Position numbers and translations under genes: made by a program. This document shows, piece by piece, positions 20,447 through 33,350 of a DNA stretch of 64,000 bases (the first letter of the stretch is position 1; every line of letters starts with the position of its first letter). The DNA comes from Streptomyces sp. KL109B (lineage in GTDB: Bacteria > Actinomycetota > Actinomycetes > Streptomycetales > Streptomycetaceae): positions 124,001 to 188,000 of the forward strand of contig NZ_JASERL010000013.1 of assembly GCF_030766935.1 (NCBI RefSeq), given 5' to 3'. The notes beneath the pieces are model-generated. The model ran no database searches. It saw nothing but the letters and a program-made list of their open reading frames with translations, and was not told where the DNA came from.

Positions 20447-21736
20447 ATGAGCAAGACCCTTATCCGTGGTGCGAAGGTGCTCGGCGGCGAGCCGCAGGAC
20501 GTGCTCATCGACGGTGGCGTGATCGCCGAGGTCGGCACCGGGATTTCGAGCGACGGCGTCGAGAGTGTCGTCGAGGCCGAGGGGAAGGTGCTGCTGCCCG
20601 GTCTCGTCGACCTGCACACGCACCTGCGCGAGCCCGGCCGCGAGGACTCCGAGACCGTTCTCACCGGCACCCGCGCCGCCGCCTCCGGTGGCTACACGAA
20701 CGTGTTCGCCATGGCCAACACGTTCCCCGTCGCCGACACCGCCGGCGTCGTCGAGCAGGTCTACCGGCTCGGCCAGGAGCACGGCTACTGCGACGTGCAG
20801 CCCATCGGCGCCGTCACCGTCGGCCTGGAGGGCGTCAAGCTCGCCGAGCTCGGCGCCATGCACGAGTCCGCCGCCGGCGTCACCGTTTTCTCCGACGACG
20901 GCAAGTGCGTCCACGACGCCGTGATCATGCGCCGCGCCCTGGAGTACGTGAAGGCCTTCGGCGGCGTCGTCGCGCAGCACGCGCAGGAGCCGCGCCTCAC
21001 CGAAGGTGCCCAGATGAACGAGGGCACCGTCTCCGCCGAGCTGGGCCTGGGCGGCTGGCCGGCCGTCGCCGAGGAGTCGATCATCGCGCGTGACGTGCTG
21101 CTCGCCGAGCACGTCGGCTCCCGCGTGCACATCTGCCACCTGTCCACGGCGGGCTCGGTGGAGATCGTGCGGTGGGCCAAGTCGCGCGGCATCGACGTCA
21201 CCGCCGAGGTCACCCCGCACCACCTGCTCCTCACCGACGAGCTGGTGCGCTCGTACAACCCGGTCTACAAGGTCAACCCGCCGCTGCGTACCGAGAAGGA
21301 CGTCATGGCGCTGCGCGAGGCGCTCGCCGACGGGACGATCGACATCGTCGCCACCGACCACGCCCCGCACCCGCACGAGGACAAGGACTGCGAGTGGGCC
21401 GCCGCCGCCATGGGCATGGTGGGGCTCGAAACCGCGCTCAGCGTCGTCCAGCAGACGATGGTCGAGACCGGCCTGCTCGACTGGGCCGGCGTCGCCGACC
21501 GGATGTCGGTCAAGCCCGCCGAGATCGGGCAGGCCAAGGGCCACGGACGCCCCGTCTCGGCTGGTGAGCCCGCGAACCTCGTCCTCGTCGACGCCGACTA
21601 CCGTGGAGACGTGGACCCCGCGGGCTTCGCCTCCCGCAGCCGCAACACCCCTTACGAGGGCCGTGAGCTGCCGGGGCGCGTCACCCACACCTGGCTGCGG
21701 GGCAAGGCCACCCTCGCCGACGGGAAGCTCGCGTGA
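20447..21736 (+). CDS. pyrC: dihydroorotase
   Basis: A 429-aa class I (long) dihydroorotase of the amidohydrolase superfamily. It carries [12 protein letters not shown] (metal-binding HxH), [14 protein letters not shown], the [11 protein letters not shown] histidines and [16 protein letters not shown] with the catalytic Asp. It closes the ring of carbamoyl aspartate to dihydroorotate. The start lies 2 bp after pyrB, with GAGGAG upstream; the stop overlaps the GTG of the next membrane protein. Class I enzymes may associate with PyrB, consistent with the adjacency. Confidence 0.97.
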   Translation: MSKTLIRGAKVLGGEPQDVLIDGGVIAEVGTGISSDGVESVVEAEGKVLLPGLVDLHTHLREPGREDSETVLTGTRAAASGGYTNVFAMANTFPVADTAGVVEQVYRLGQEHGYCDVQPIGAVTVGLEGVKLAELGAMHESAAGVTVFSDDGKCVHDAVIMRRALEYVKAFGGVVAQHAQEPRLTEGAQMNEGTVSAELGLGGWPAVAEESIIARDVLLAEHVGSRVHICHLSTAGSVEIVRWAKSRGIDVTAEVTPHHLLLTDELVRSYNPVYKVNPPLRTEKDVMALREALADGTIDIVATDHAPHPHEDKDCEWAAAAMGMVGLETALSVVQQTMVETGLLDWAGVADRMSVKPAEIGQAKGHGRPVSAGEPANLVLVDADYRGDVDPAGFASRSRNTPYEGRELPGRVTHTWLRGKATLADGKLA

Positions 21737-22392
21737 CTCCTCTGCAACCACTCGCCGTCAACGTCCTGGCCGCCGAACAGAAGTCGGCGGACGTCACGGA
21801 CTGGCCCAACCGGATCGGCTGGATCGTCGGTCTGCTGCTCTTCATCGCGCTCGTCTACTGGCTGATGCGTCAGGGCTGGAAGTGGCGCGGCACCCTCCAG
21901 GGAGACCTGGCGCCGCTGGCCGACATGCCCGCCGAGCAGGGCCCGGCCAAGCTGGAACTGAGCGGCCGGTACCACGGCTCCACCAGCGCCGGGCAGTGGC
22001 TCGACCGCATCGTGGCGCACGGCCTCGGCACCCGCAGCCGCGTCGAGCTGAGCCTGACCGACGAGGGCCTGAACGTCGTACGCCCCGGAGCGAGCGACTT
22101 CTTCGTCCCGGCGGACGCGCTGCGCGAGGCCAGGCTCGACAAGGGCATCGCGGGCAAGGTCCTCACGGAGGGCGGGATGCTGATCGTCACGTGGGCACAC
22201 GGCGAGAAGCTGATCGACTCCGGGTTCCGCTCCGACCACGCCGCCGAGCAGGCCGACTGGGTCACCGCCATCAACAACATGATCGACACGAACACCAAGC
22301 ACGTCTCGAACACCAAGCACGTCTCGAACACCACGCACGTCTCGAACGCCACGCACGTCTCGAACGTCACGACGGAAGGCACCGCACGATGA
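21733..22392 (+). CDS. membrane protein with PH-like domain in pyr operon
   Basis: A 219-aa protein from GTG 21733, overlapping pyrC (GTGA) and, at its end, carA (ATGA). One transmembrane helix (about residues 27-46, [20 protein letters not shown]) precedes a soluble beta-rich domain ([38 protein letters not shown]) resembling the bacterial PH-like families. The equivalent actinobacterial position between pyrC and carA is occupied by such an export/membrane protein (for example Rv1382). Function in pyrimidine synthesis is unknown. The C-terminus is extended by a tandem repeat (22291-22371) of NTKHVS hexapeptides, unlike the rest of the protein. Confidence 0.85.
   Translation: MTPLQPLAVNVLAAEQKSADVTDWPNRIGWIVGLLLFIALVYWLMRQGWKWRGTLQGDLAPLADMPAEQGPAKLELSGRYHGSTSAGQWLDRIVAHGLGTRSRVELSLTDEGLNVVRPGASDFFVPADALREARLDKGIAGKVLTEGGMLIVTWAHGEKLIDSGFRSDHAAEQADWVTAINNMIDTNTKHVSNTKHVSNTTHVSNATHVSNVTTEGTAR
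22291..22371 (+). repeat. 18-bp in-frame tandem repeat (NTKHVS) at the end of the pyrC-carA membrane protein
   Basis: Four 18-bp units start at 22291, 22309, 22327 and 22345, followed by a half unit. They encode [24 protein letters not shown] and NVT. The first two are identical in DNA and later ones drift by single bases, indicating recent slippage or duplication. The array ends 18 bp before the carA ATG. Confidence 0.92.
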
Positions 22393-23523
22393 CCACCTCC
22401 ACCAGGGGAGCCACGCACGCTCCCGCCGTGCTCGTCCTGGAGGACGGCCGGGTGTTCCGCGGCCGCGCCTACGGGGCCGTGGGGGAGACCTTCGGCGAGG
22501 CCGTGTTCTCCACCGGCATGACCGGCTACCAGGAGACCCTCACCGACCCGTCGTACGACCGCCAGATCGTGGTCGCGACCGCCCCGCAGATCGGCAACAC
22601 GGGCTGGAACGACGAGGACGACGAGTCGAAGCGCATCTGGGTCTCGGGCTACGTCGTCCGCGACCCCGCGCGCGTGGCCTCCAACTGGCGCGCCAAGCGT
22701 TCCCTCGACGACGAGCTGGTCGCGCAGAACATCGTCGGCATCTCCGGCATCGACACCCGCGCCCTCACCCGCCACCTGCGCGAGCGCGGCTCCATGCGGT
22801 CCGGCATCTTCTCCGGCGAGACGCTGGCCCCCGAGGCCGAGCTTGTCGCGAAGGTCCAGGCGCAGCCCTACATGAAGGGCGCCTCCCTCTACGAAGAGGT
22901 CGCCACAAAGGACGCGTACGTCGTTCCGGCCATCGGCGAGAAGAAGTTCACCGTCGCCGCCGTCGACCTCGGCATCAAGGGCATGACCCCGCACCGCATG
23001 GCCGAGCGCGGCATCGAGGTGCACGTCCTGCCGGCCACCGCGTCCCCTGAGGACGTGTACGCCGTAAATCCGGACGGGGTGTTCTTCTCGAACGGTCCGG
23101 GCGACCCGGCCACCGCCGAGGGCCCGGTCGCGCTGATGACCGCCGTCCTGGAGAAGAAGACGCCGTTGTTCGGCATCTGCTTCGGCAACCAGATCCTCGG
23201 CCGCGCCCTCGGCTTCGGCACCTTCAAGCTGAAGTACGGCCACCGCGGCATCAACCAGCCGGTGCAGGACCGCACCACCGGCAAGGTCGAGGTCACCGCC
23301 CACAACCACGGCTTCGCCGTGGACGCGCCGCTGGACAAGGTGAGCGACACCAAGTTCGGCCGCGCCGAGGTCTCCCACGTGTGCCTCAACGACAACGTCG
23401 TGGAGGGGCTCCAGCTGCTCGACCAGCCGGGCTTCTCCGTCCAGTACCACCCCGAAGCGGCGGCCGGACCGCACGACGCCGCGTACCTCTTCGACCGCTT
23501 CGTGTCCCTGATGGAGTCCGCCC

Positions 23524-23531
<8 letters not shown>
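22389..23531 (+). CDS. carA: carbamoyl phosphate synthase small subunit
   Basis: A 380-aa glutaminase subunit that releases ammonia from glutamine for CarB. The N-terminal domain (ALVLEDG-type [36 protein letters not shown]) is followed by a class I amidotransferase with nucleophile Cys in [15 protein letters not shown] and the His-Glu pair in [17 protein letters not shown] 22389 overlaps the upstream stop; the gene ends 8 bp inside carB. It supplies carbamoyl phosphate for pyrimidine and arginine synthesis. Confidence 0.97.
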
Positions 23532-26832
<3,301 letters not shown>

Positions 26833-26838
26833 CAGCCC

Positions 26839-26871
26839 AAGAGGGGGACACCGAAACGGTGTCCCCCTCTT
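26839..26871 (+). terminator. Terminator between carB and pyrD
   Basis: A 15-bp perfect stem (AAGAGGGGGACACCG with its complement) and an AAA loop, 7 bp after the carB stop. It suggests that pyrD-pyrF are partly uncoupled from pyrR-carB or have their own promoter. Confidence 0.85.
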
Positions 26872-26912
26872 CATGAGGCCACCGCCTCGTGAGGACCTAT
26901 AGGACTTCAGGC

Positions 26913-28022
26913 ATGTACAAGCTGTTCTTCAACCTCGTCTTCAAGCGCATGGACCCCGAGAAGGCCCACTACCTGGCCTTCCGCTGGATCCGCCTCGCGG
27001 CCCGCACACCCGTTCTGCGCACCTTCGTAGCCGCGTATCTCGCGCCGCGCTACAAGGAGTTGCGCACCGAGGCCCTCGGTCTCCGGATGCACGGCCCCTT
27101 CGGCCTCGCCGCCGGCTTCGACAAGAACGCCGTCGCGATCGACGGCATGTCGATGCTCGGCTTCGACCACGTCGAGATCGGCACCGTGACCGGGGAGGCG
27201 CAGCCCGGCAACCCCAAGAAGCGCCTCTTCCGCCTCGTGCCGGACCGAGCGCTCATCAACCGCATGGGCTTCAACAACGAGGGCTCGCTCGCCGTGGCGG
27301 CCCGCCTGGCCTCCCGCAACCCCGTCTTCAAGACCACGGTCGGCGTGAACATCGGCAAGACCAAGGTCGTGCCGGAGGCCGAGGCCGCGGCCGATTACGT
27401 GAAGTCGACCGAGCGGCTCGCCGCGTTCGCCGACTACCTCGTCGTGAACGTCTCCTCGCCGAACACCCCGGGCCTGCGCAACCTCCAGGCCACCGAGTCG
27501 CTGCGGCCGCTCCTGAGCGCCGTACGCGAGGCCGCCGACCGCACCGTCACCTCGCGCCGCGTCCCCCTCCTCGTGAAGATCGCGCCCGACCTCGCCGACG
27601 AGGACATCGACGCGGTCGCCGACCTGGCGGTCGAACTCGGCCTCGACGGCATCATCGCCACCAACACGACGATCACCCGCGAGGGCTTGAAGACGACGGG
27701 TGACGTCGTGAACGAGACCGGCGGCCTGTCGGGCGCCCCCCTCAAGGAGCGCTCCCTGGAGGTCCTGCGTCGCCTCTACGCGCGCGTGGGCGACCGGATC
27801 ACCCTCGTCGGCGTCGGCGGCATCGAGAACGCCGAGGACGCCTGGCAGCGCATCCTCGCCGGTGCCACCCTCGTCCAGGGCTACTCGGCCTTCATCTACG
27901 AAGGCCCCTGCTACGCCCGCGCGATCCACAAGGGCCTCGCCGCCCGCCTGCACAACTCCCCGCACGCCACGCTCGCCGACGCGATCGGCGCCGATGTCCG
28001 GAAGAAGGCTGAAGCCGCATGA
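26913..28022 (+). CDS. pyrD: quinone-dependent dihydroorotate dehydrogenase
   Basis: A 369-aa class 2 DHODH. The N-terminal amphipathic helix ([19 protein letters not shown]) is the membrane-association segment; [16 protein letters not shown] and [20 protein letters not shown] are FMN/orotate motifs; the catalytic Ser region is [14 protein letters not shown] 26913 is chosen over an in-frame GTG 24 bp upstream because AGGA at 26901 is well spaced and the family starts here. The stop overlaps the pyrF ATG. Confidence 0.96.
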   Translation: MYKLFFNLVFKRMDPEKAHYLAFRWIRLAARTPVLRTFVAAYLAPRYKELRTEALGLRMHGPFGLAAGFDKNAVAIDGMSMLGFDHVEIGTVTGEAQPGNPKKRLFRLVPDRALINRMGFNNEGSLAVAARLASRNPVFKTTVGVNIGKTKVVPEAEAAADYVKSTERLAAFADYLVVNVSSPNTPGLRNLQATESLRPLLSAVREAADRTVTSRRVPLLVKIAPDLADEDIDAVADLAVELGLDGIIATNTTITREGLKTTGDVVNETGGLSGAPLKERSLEVLRRLYARVGDRITLVGVGGIENAEDAWQRILAGATLVQGYSAFIYEGPCYARAIHKGLAARLHNSPHATLADAIGADVRKKAEAA

Positions 28023-28864
28023 CCGTCCTCGAACCCTTCGGCGCGCGCCTGCGCCGCGCCATGGACGAGCGCGGCCCGCTCTGCGTCGGCATCGACCCGC
28101 ACGCCGCGCTGCTCTCCTCCTGGGGCCTCAACGACGACATCGCGGGCCTGGAGAGCTTCACGCGCGCGTGCGTCGAGGCGATGGCCGACACCGTCGCCGT
28201 GGTGAAGCCGCAGATGGCGTTCTTCGAGCGGTTCGGCTCGCGCGGCGTGGCCGTCCTGGAGCGGGCGGTCGCGGACCTGCGGGAGGCCGGGACCCTCGTC
28301 GTCATGGACGCCAAGCGCGGCGACATCGGCTCGACCATGGCCGCGTACGCGGAGACGTACCTGCGCAAGGACTCCCCGCTGTTCTCGGACGCCCTGACCG
28401 TCTCGCCGTACCTCGGCTACGGCTCCCTGAAGCCGGCCGTCGACCTCGCCCGCGAGTCCGGCGCCGGCCTCTTCGTCCTCGCGCTCACCTCGAACCCCGA
28501 GGGCGGCGAGGTCCAGCACGCGGTGCGCGCCGACGGGCGCAACGTAGGGGCGACGATGCTCGGGCACCTCGCAGAGGAGAACAAGGGTGAGACGCCCATG
28601 GGCTCCTTCGGAGCCGTGGTCGGCGCGACGCTGGGCGACCTGTCCTCGTACGAGCTCGACATCAACGGCCCGCTGCTCGCCCCCGGCATCGGGGCGCAGG
28701 GTGCCACGGCCGCCGATCTGCCGTCGGTGTTCGGCTCCGCCGTGCGCAATGTCGTACCGAACGTGAGCCGTGGAGTCCTGAAGGCGGGGCCCTCGGTCGC
28801 AGCCCTGCGGGACGCCTCCGTGCGGTTCGCGGACGAGGTGCGGGAAGCGGTTTCCGGGGCCTGA
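28019..28864 (+). CDS. pyrF: orotidine 5'-phosphate decarboxylase (type 2)
   Basis: A 281-aa enzyme making UMP from OMP. The catalytic tetrad is in VMDAKRGDIGSTMAAYAE (Lys and Asp residues); VCVGID-type N-terminus reads GPLCVGIDPHAALLSSW. Length and motif order fit the long type 2 family found in actinobacteria. ATG overlaps the pyrD stop. It is the last pyr gene, followed by a hairpin. Confidence 0.96.
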   Translation: MTVLEPFGARLRRAMDERGPLCVGIDPHAALLSSWGLNDDIAGLESFTRACVEAMADTVAVVKPQMAFFERFGSRGVAVLERAVADLREAGTLVVMDAKRGDIGSTMAAYAETYLRKDSPLFSDALTVSPYLGYGSLKPAVDLARESGAGLFVLALTSNPEGGEVQHAVRADGRNVGATMLGHLAEENKGETPMGSFGAVVGATLGDLSSYELDINGPLLAPGIGAQGATAADLPSVFGSAVRNVVPNVSRGVLKAGPSVAALRDASVRFADEVREAVSGA

Positions 28865-28890
28865 GGAGGGGGATCGGAGGCGGTTCGGCG

Positions 28891-28930
28891 CGAGGTTTAA
28901 GGGTGGCACTCCGTGCCGACCTCGGGTTTT
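28891..28930 (+). terminator. Hairpin with T-tract after pyrF
   Basis: An inner stem GGCAC-TCC-GTGCC (28905-28917) is nested in CGAGGT (28891) / ACCTCG (28919), followed by GGGTTTT. It lies 27 bp after the pyrF stop and resembles an intrinsic terminator. The remaining 235 bp up to sIHF hold no gene. Confidence 0.65.
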
Positions 28931-29089
28931 GCGTCCGAAACCTGTCCAGATTCTTGGTCGATTTGTCCAAAATGTACGGCTCGACAGAGGCTGACCAGGA
29001 CTTTTCGTCTGTTCTCGCTGACTCCGACGTCCATGGCCGCTAGTCTCCGTCGAGAGTCAACGGTCAACTGCACGCCAGCGGGTTGTTCG

Positions 29090-29117
29090 TTGCTCCCCAG
29101 GTGTGGGGCGACTAGGT
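29090..29117 (+). promoter_or_regulatory. Candidate sIHF promoter
   Basis: TTGCTC (29090) and TAGGTT (29112) are 16 bp apart, close to the vegetative sigma factor pattern, and 49 bp before the sIHF GTG. The match is only partial. Confidence 0.35.
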
Positions 29118-29165
29118 TCCTCACCGGTCCGTATCCGACAGTTCGACATCCGAGGTGACGTAGGC

Positions 29166-29489
29166 GTGGCTCTTCCGCCCCTTACCCCTGAACAGCGCGC
29201 AGCCGCGCTCGAAAAGGCCGCCGCGGCTCGCCGGGAGCGGGCCGAGGTCAAGAATCGACTCAAGCACTCCGGCGCCTCCCTGCACGAGGTCATCAAGCAG
29301 GGCCAGGAGAACGACGTCATCGGCAAGATGAAGGTCTCCGCCCTCCTCGAGTCCCTGCCGGGCGTGGGCAAGGTCCGCGCCAAGCAGATCATGGAGCGTC
29401 TGGGGATCTCCGAATCCCGCCGGGTGCGCGGTCTCGGTTCCAACCAGATCGCCTCCCTGGAGCGCGAGTTCGGCAGCACCGGCGCCTGA
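29166..29489 (+). CDS. sihf: streptomycete integration host factor sIHF
   Basis: A 107-aa nucleoid-associated protein from GTG 29166 (MALPPLTPEQRAAALEKAAA). A long N-terminal basic helix is followed by a helix-two-turn-helix/HhH module, LLESLPGVGKVRAKQIMERL, and the DNA-contacting end SRRVRGLGSNQIASLEREF. The family (mIHF in mycobacteria) binds duplex DNA without sequence specificity and affects topology, growth and antibiotic production. The frame extends upstream to 29103 but conservation begins at this GTG. It lies between pyrF and gmk as in other streptomycetes. Confidence 0.96.
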   Translation: MALPPLTPEQRAAALEKAAAARRERAEVKNRLKHSGASLHEVIKQGQENDVIGKMKVSALLESLPGVGKVRAKQIMERLGISESRRVRGLGSNQIASLEREFGSTGA

Positions 29490-29501
29490 GTGACCGAGAC
29501 C

Positions 29502-29523
29502 GCCCCGGGGAAGTCCCCGGGGC
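29502..29523 (+). terminator. Hairpin between sIHF and gmk
   Basis: A 10-bp stem GCCCCGGGGA/TCCCCGGGGC with a 2-nt gap, 13 bp after the sIHF stop. It could attenuate readthrough into gmk. There is no T-tract. Confidence 0.5.
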
Positions 29524-29562
29524 TGGTCCGGGGCACTCCGGAACAACTGGAATAATCGCTGC

Positions 29563-30120
29563 ATGAGTGAACGTCCGCGGCTGACCGTGCTCTCCGGCCC
29601 CTCGGGGGTCGGCAAGAGCACGGTTGTCGCCCATATGCGCAAGGAACACCCCGAGGTCTGGCTCTCGGTGTCGGCGACGACCCGCAAGCCGCGCCCCGGC
29701 GAGCAGCACGGTGTCCAGTACTTCTTCGTCACGGACGAGGAGATGGACAAGCTGATCGCCAACGGCGAGCTCCTTGAGTGGGCCGAGTTCGCGGGGAACC
29801 GCTACGGCACCCCGCGTCGCGCCGTGCTCGACCGCCTGGAGGCGGGCGAACCGGTGCTGCTCGAGATCGACCTCCAGGGCGCCCGCCTGGTCCGGGAGTC
29901 GATGCCCGAGGCGCAGCTGGTCTTCCTGGCCCCGCCGAGCTGGGAGGAGCTGGTCCGCCGGCTCACCGGGCGCGGTACGGAGGCTCCGGAGGTCATCGAG
30001 CGACGCCTCGGGGCCGCCAAGGTGGAGCTCGCCGCCGAGGAGGAGTTCGACACCACGCTTGTCAATACCTCCGTCGAGGACGTGGCCGGTGAGCTGCTAG
30101 CCTTGATGAAGGTTCTTTGA
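29563..30120 (+). CDS. gmk: guanylate kinase
   Basis: A 185-aa P-loop kinase phosphorylating GMP to GDP. Walker A is [35 protein letters not shown] is the GMP-binding block; [12 protein letters not shown] and the lid Arg-rich RRLTGRG follow. The length is typical. ATG 29563 begins [12 protein letters not shown]. It is followed 52 bp later by rpoZ, a conserved pairing. Confidence 0.96.
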   Translation: MSERPRLTVLSGPSGVGKSTVVAHMRKEHPEVWLSVSATTRKPRPGEQHGVQYFFVTDEEMDKLIANGELLEWAEFAGNRYGTPRRAVLDRLEAGEPVLLEIDLQGARLVRESMPEAQLVFLAPPSWEELVRRLTGRGTEAPEVIERRLGAAKVELAAEEEFDTTLVNTSVEDVAGELLALMKVL

Positions 30121-30172
30121 GCTGTTCTTTGAGCTCCAGCAGTCTTTTCCCGTCCCGATCGGAAGGCAGAGA

Positions 30173-30445
30173 GTGTCCTCTTCCATCACCGCGCCCGAGG
30201 GCATCATCAACCCGCCGATTGATGAGCTCCTCGAGGCCACCGACTCGAAGTACAGCCTGGTCATCTACGCCGCCAAGCGCGCGCGTCAGATCAACGCGTA
30301 CTACTCGCAGCTCGGTGAGGGCCTGCTCGAGTACGTCGGCCCGCTGGTGGACACGCACGTCCACGAGAAGCCGCTCTCGATCGCCCTTCGTGAGATCAAC
30401 GCGGGGCTGCTGACGTCCGAGGCCATCGAGGGCCCGGTTCAGTAG
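30173..30445 (+). CDS. rpoZ: RNA polymerase omega subunit
   Basis: A 90-aa protein from GTG 30173 ([20 protein letters not shown]). The omega core [20 protein letters not shown] is intact and carries the residues that wrap the beta-prime C-terminus. GGAAGG-type Shine-Dalgarno sequence lies upstream (AAGGCAGAG). The small size and position gmk-rpoZ-coaBC are standard. A hairpin with 13-bp stem follows. Confidence 0.96.
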   Translation: MSSSITAPEGIINPPIDELLEATDSKYSLVIYAAKRARQINAYYSQLGEGLLEYVGPLVDTHVHEKPLSIALREINAGLLTSEAIEGPVQ

Positions 30446-30469
30446 CACCTCGTAGTTTTTTCGGTACTT

Positions 30470-30498
30470 CAGGCCCGACAGCGCAGCTGTCGGGCCTG
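30470..30498 (+). terminator. Terminator after rpoZ
   Basis: A 13-bp perfect stem (CAGGCCCGACAGC and complement) with a GCA loop, 24 bp after the rpoZ stop. A TTTTTT run precedes it (30456-30461), on the wrong side for a classical terminator in the + direction. Confidence 0.7.
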
Positions 30499-30561
30499 TG
30501 GTGTGTCATGGAGTCGTACGTTCGTTTTCCAGTCGTACGTGATCGAGTCAGGGGAGAACCG

Positions 30562-31782
30562 GTGTCGTCGAAGCCGAAGGTCGTTCTGGGGGTCAGCGGC
30601 GGAATCGCCGCCTACAAGGCGTGCGAACTGCTGCGTCGCCTCACCGAGTCCGGGCATGACGTGCGCGTCGTGCCGACCGACTCCGCGCTGCACTTCGTCG
30701 GCGCCGCGACCTGGTCCGCGCTCTCCGGCAACCCGGTCTCCACGGAGGTCTGGGACTCCGTCCACGAAGTGCCGCACGTCCGCATCGGCCAGCACGCGGA
30801 CCTCGTGATCGTCGCCCCGGCCACCGCCGACATGCTCGCCAAGGCGGCCCACGGCCTCGCCGACGACCTCCTCACGAACACGCTCCTCACCGCCCGATGT
30901 CCGGTCGTCTTCGCCCCCGCGATGCACACCGAGATGTGGGAGCACCCCGCCACCCAGGAGAACGTCGCCACGCTGCGCCGCCGCGGCGCCCTCGTCATCG
31001 AACCGGCCGTCGGCCGCCTCACTGGCGTCGACACCGGCAAGGGCCGCTTCCCGGACCCGGCCGAGATCTTCGAATACGTACGCCGGGTCCTCGCGCGCGG
31101 CGCCGCCCCGCAGGACCTCATCGGCCGGCACGTCGTCGTATCGGCCGGCGGTACCCGCGAACCCCTCGACCCGGTCCGCTTCCTCGGCAACCGCTCCTCC
31201 GGCAAGCAGGGCTACGCGCTGGCCCGCACGGCGGCGGCGCGCGGCGCCAGGGTCACCCTGCTCTCCGCGAACGCGGCGCTCCCCGACCCGGCCGGCGTCG
31301 ACGTCGTCCACGTAGGAACGGCCGTACAGCTGCGCGAGGCGGTGCTCAAGGCGGCAGCCGACGCCGACGCGGTCGTCATGGCGGCGGCCGTCGCCGACTT
31401 CCGCCCGGAGACGTACGCCACCGGAAAGATCAAGAAGAAGGACGGCGCCGAGCCCGCGCCGGTCGCGCTCGTCCGCAACCCGGACATCCTCGCCGAGATC
31501 TCGGGCGACCGGCCCCGCCCAGGACAGGTCGTCGTCGGCTTCGCCGCCGAGACCGACGACGTACTCGCCAACGGCCGCGCCAAGCTCGCCCGCAAGGGCT
31601 GCGACCTGCTCGTCGTGAACGAGGTGGGGGAGCGCAAGACCTTCGGCTCCGAGGAGAACGAGGCCGTGATCCTGGGCGCCGACGGCGACGAGACGCCCGT
31701 CCCTTACGGCCCGAAGGAGACGCTCGCCGACCACATCTGGGACGAAGTGGCCCGTCGGCTCACACCGTCGTCGGCCGGTTGA
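30562..31782 (+). CDS. coaBC: bifunctional phosphopantothenoylcysteine decarboxylase/phosphopantothenate-cysteine ligase
   Basis: A 406-aa coenzyme A biosynthesis enzyme from GTG 30562 ([20 protein letters not shown]), with GGGGAG 7 nt upstream. The N-terminal flavoprotein decarboxylase domain (CoaC) shows [20 protein letters not shown] and the [20 protein letters not shown] block. The C-terminal ligase domain (CoaB, from about 190) has [30 protein letters not shown] and KIKKK. The in-frame ATG at 30508 is an unlikely start without a Shine-Dalgarno. The 290 bp after it hold no recognisable gene. Confidence 0.95.
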   Translation: MSSKPKVVLGVSGGIAAYKACELLRRLTESGHDVRVVPTDSALHFVGAATWSALSGNPVSTEVWDSVHEVPHVRIGQHADLVIVAPATADMLAKAAHGLADDLLTNTLLTARCPVVFAPAMHTEMWEHPATQENVATLRRRGALVIEPAVGRLTGVDTGKGRFPDPAEIFEYVRRVLARGAAPQDLIGRHVVVSAGGTREPLDPVRFLGNRSSGKQGYALARTAAARGARVTLLSANAALPDPAGVDVVHVGTAVQLREAVLKAAADADAVVMAAAVADFRPETYATGKIKKKDGAEPAPVALVRNPDILAEISGDRPRPGQVVVGFAAETDDVLANGRAKLARKGCDLLVVNEVGERKTFGSEENEAVILGADGDETPVPYGPKETLADHIWDEVARRLTPSSAG

Positions 31783-32072
31783 ACGCTTGCCGAACACGCG
31801 CGGAATCTCACTGGTGCACTAACTTCACATTCCGCCGCTCCGGTCGCATCGAACCCCCGGAAACACGCCAATTTCGGGCGGGACGCGGTCTTCCAAAGAG
31901 CGATCGTCCTATCGCAGAATGCGGTGTCGCAGGTCACAGAGCTCCCAGTGGGCGAGACACGTGGCCCGGTGGCCGAGCACGACCGATAAACTGTTCCCGG
32001 ACGCGCCGGGCGCAGCCCCCGTACCGTCCGCCAAATGATCAGCCAGCAGCCGCTGCAACCACAGGGAGCGTT

Positions 32073-33281
32073 GTGTCCCGTCGCCTGTTCACCTCGGAGT
32101 CCGTGACCGAGGGTCACCCCGACAAGATCGCTGACCAGATCAGCGACACCATCCTCGACGCGCTGCTGCGCGAGGACCCCTCGTCCCGCGTCGCCGTCGA
32201 GACGCTGATCACCACCGGCCTCGTGCACGTGGCCGGAGAGGTGACCACGAAGGCCTACGCGCCGATCGCCTCGCTCGTGCGAGAGAAGATCCTCGAGATC
32301 GGCTACGACTCGTCGAAGAAGGGCTTCGACGGCGCGTCCTGCGGCGTCTCGGTCTCCATCGGCTCGCAGTCGCCCGACATCGCGCAGGGTGTCGACACCG
32401 CGTACGAGAAGCGCGTCGAGGGCGACGAGGACGAGCTCGACAAGCAGGGCGCGGGCGACCAGGGCCTGATGTTCGGCTACGCGTGCGACGAGACGCCGGA
32501 GCTGATGCCGCTCCCGATCCACCTCGCGCACCGCCTCTCGCGCCGCCTGTCCGAGGTCCGCAAGAACGGCACGATCCCCTACCTCCGCCCGGACGGTAAG
32601 ACCCAGGTCACCATCGAGTACGACGGTGACAAGGCCGTGCGTCTCGACACGGTTGTCGTCTCGTCCCAGCACGCCTCGGACATCGACCTCGATTCGCTGC
32701 TCGCGCCCGACATCCGGGAGTTCGTGGTCGAGCCCGAGCTGAAGGCGCTTCTCGACGACGGCATCAAGCTGGAGACCGAGAACTACCGCCTCCTGGTCAA
32801 CCCGACCGGCCGCTTCGAGATCGGCGGCCCGATGGGCGACGCCGGCCTCACCGGGCGCAAGATCATCATCGACACGTACGGCGGCTACGCCCGCCACGGT
32901 GGCGGCGCCTTCTCCGGCAAGGACCCGTCCAAGGTCGACCGCTCCGCCGCGTACGCGATGCGCTGGGTCGCCAAGAACGTCGTCGCGGCCGGCCTGGCGG
33001 CCCGCTGCGAGGTCCAGGTCGCGTACGCGATCGGCAAGGCCGAGCCGGTCGGTCTGTTCGTCGAGACCTTCGGTACGGCCACGGTCGACACGGACAAGAT
33101 CGAGGCGGCCATCTCCGAGGTCTTCGACCTCCGCCCGGCCGCGATCATCCGCGACCTCGACCTGCTGCGTCCGATCTACTCGCTGACGGCGGCGTACGGG
33201 CACTTCGGGCGGGCGCTGCCCGAGTTCACGTGGGAGAAGACGGATCGGGTGGATGCGCTGAGGAAGGCCGCGGGGCTGTAG
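32073..33281 (+). CDS. metK: S-adenosylmethionine synthetase
   Basis: A 402-aa enzyme forming SAM from methionine and ATP. GTG 32073 ([20 protein letters not shown]) follows AGGGAG. Motifs include [20 protein letters not shown] and the P-loop-like [16 protein letters not shown]. The 290-bp upstream gap probably holds its own promoter; I looked for a SAM riboswitch there and did not recognise one. It is followed by a strong hairpin and then a minus-strand accessory cluster instead of priA directly. Confidence 0.97.
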   Translation: MSRRLFTSESVTEGHPDKIADQISDTILDALLREDPSSRVAVETLITTGLVHVAGEVTTKAYAPIASLVREKILEIGYDSSKKGFDGASCGVSVSIGSQSPDIAQGVDTAYEKRVEGDEDELDKQGAGDQGLMFGYACDETPELMPLPIHLAHRLSRRLSEVRKNGTIPYLRPDGKTQVTIEYDGDKAVRLDTVVVSSQHASDIDLDSLLAPDIREFVVEPELKALLDDGIKLETENYRLLVNPTGRFEIGGPMGDAGLTGRKIIIDTYGGYARHGGGAFSGKDPSKVDRSAAYAMRWVAKNVVAAGLAARCEVQVAYAIGKAEPVGLFVETFGTATVDTDKIEAAISEVFDLRPAAIIRDLDLLRPIYSLTAAYGHFGRALPEFTWEKTDRVDALRKAAGL

Positions 33282-33309
33282 GTCCTGGGGCTGCGAAGAA
33301 CGGTTCGTG

Positions 33310-33341
33310 GGGCCCGGCTCTCCTTTGGGAGGGCCGGGCCC
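33310..33341. terminator. Hairpin between metK and the minus-strand TIR cluster
   Basis: A 14-bp stem (GGGCCCGGCTCTCC paired to 33328-33341, one G-U) with a TTTG loop, then CTTCGCGTTTTC. It lies between convergent metK and the membrane-protein gene, so it can end both transcripts. Confidence 0.8.
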
Positions 33342-33350
33342 TTCGCGTTT

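Noticed and set aside
31783-32072. SAM riboswitch upstream of metK
   Set aside because: No recognisable SAM-I/II/III core or attenuator could be built; the gap probably holds a plain promoter.
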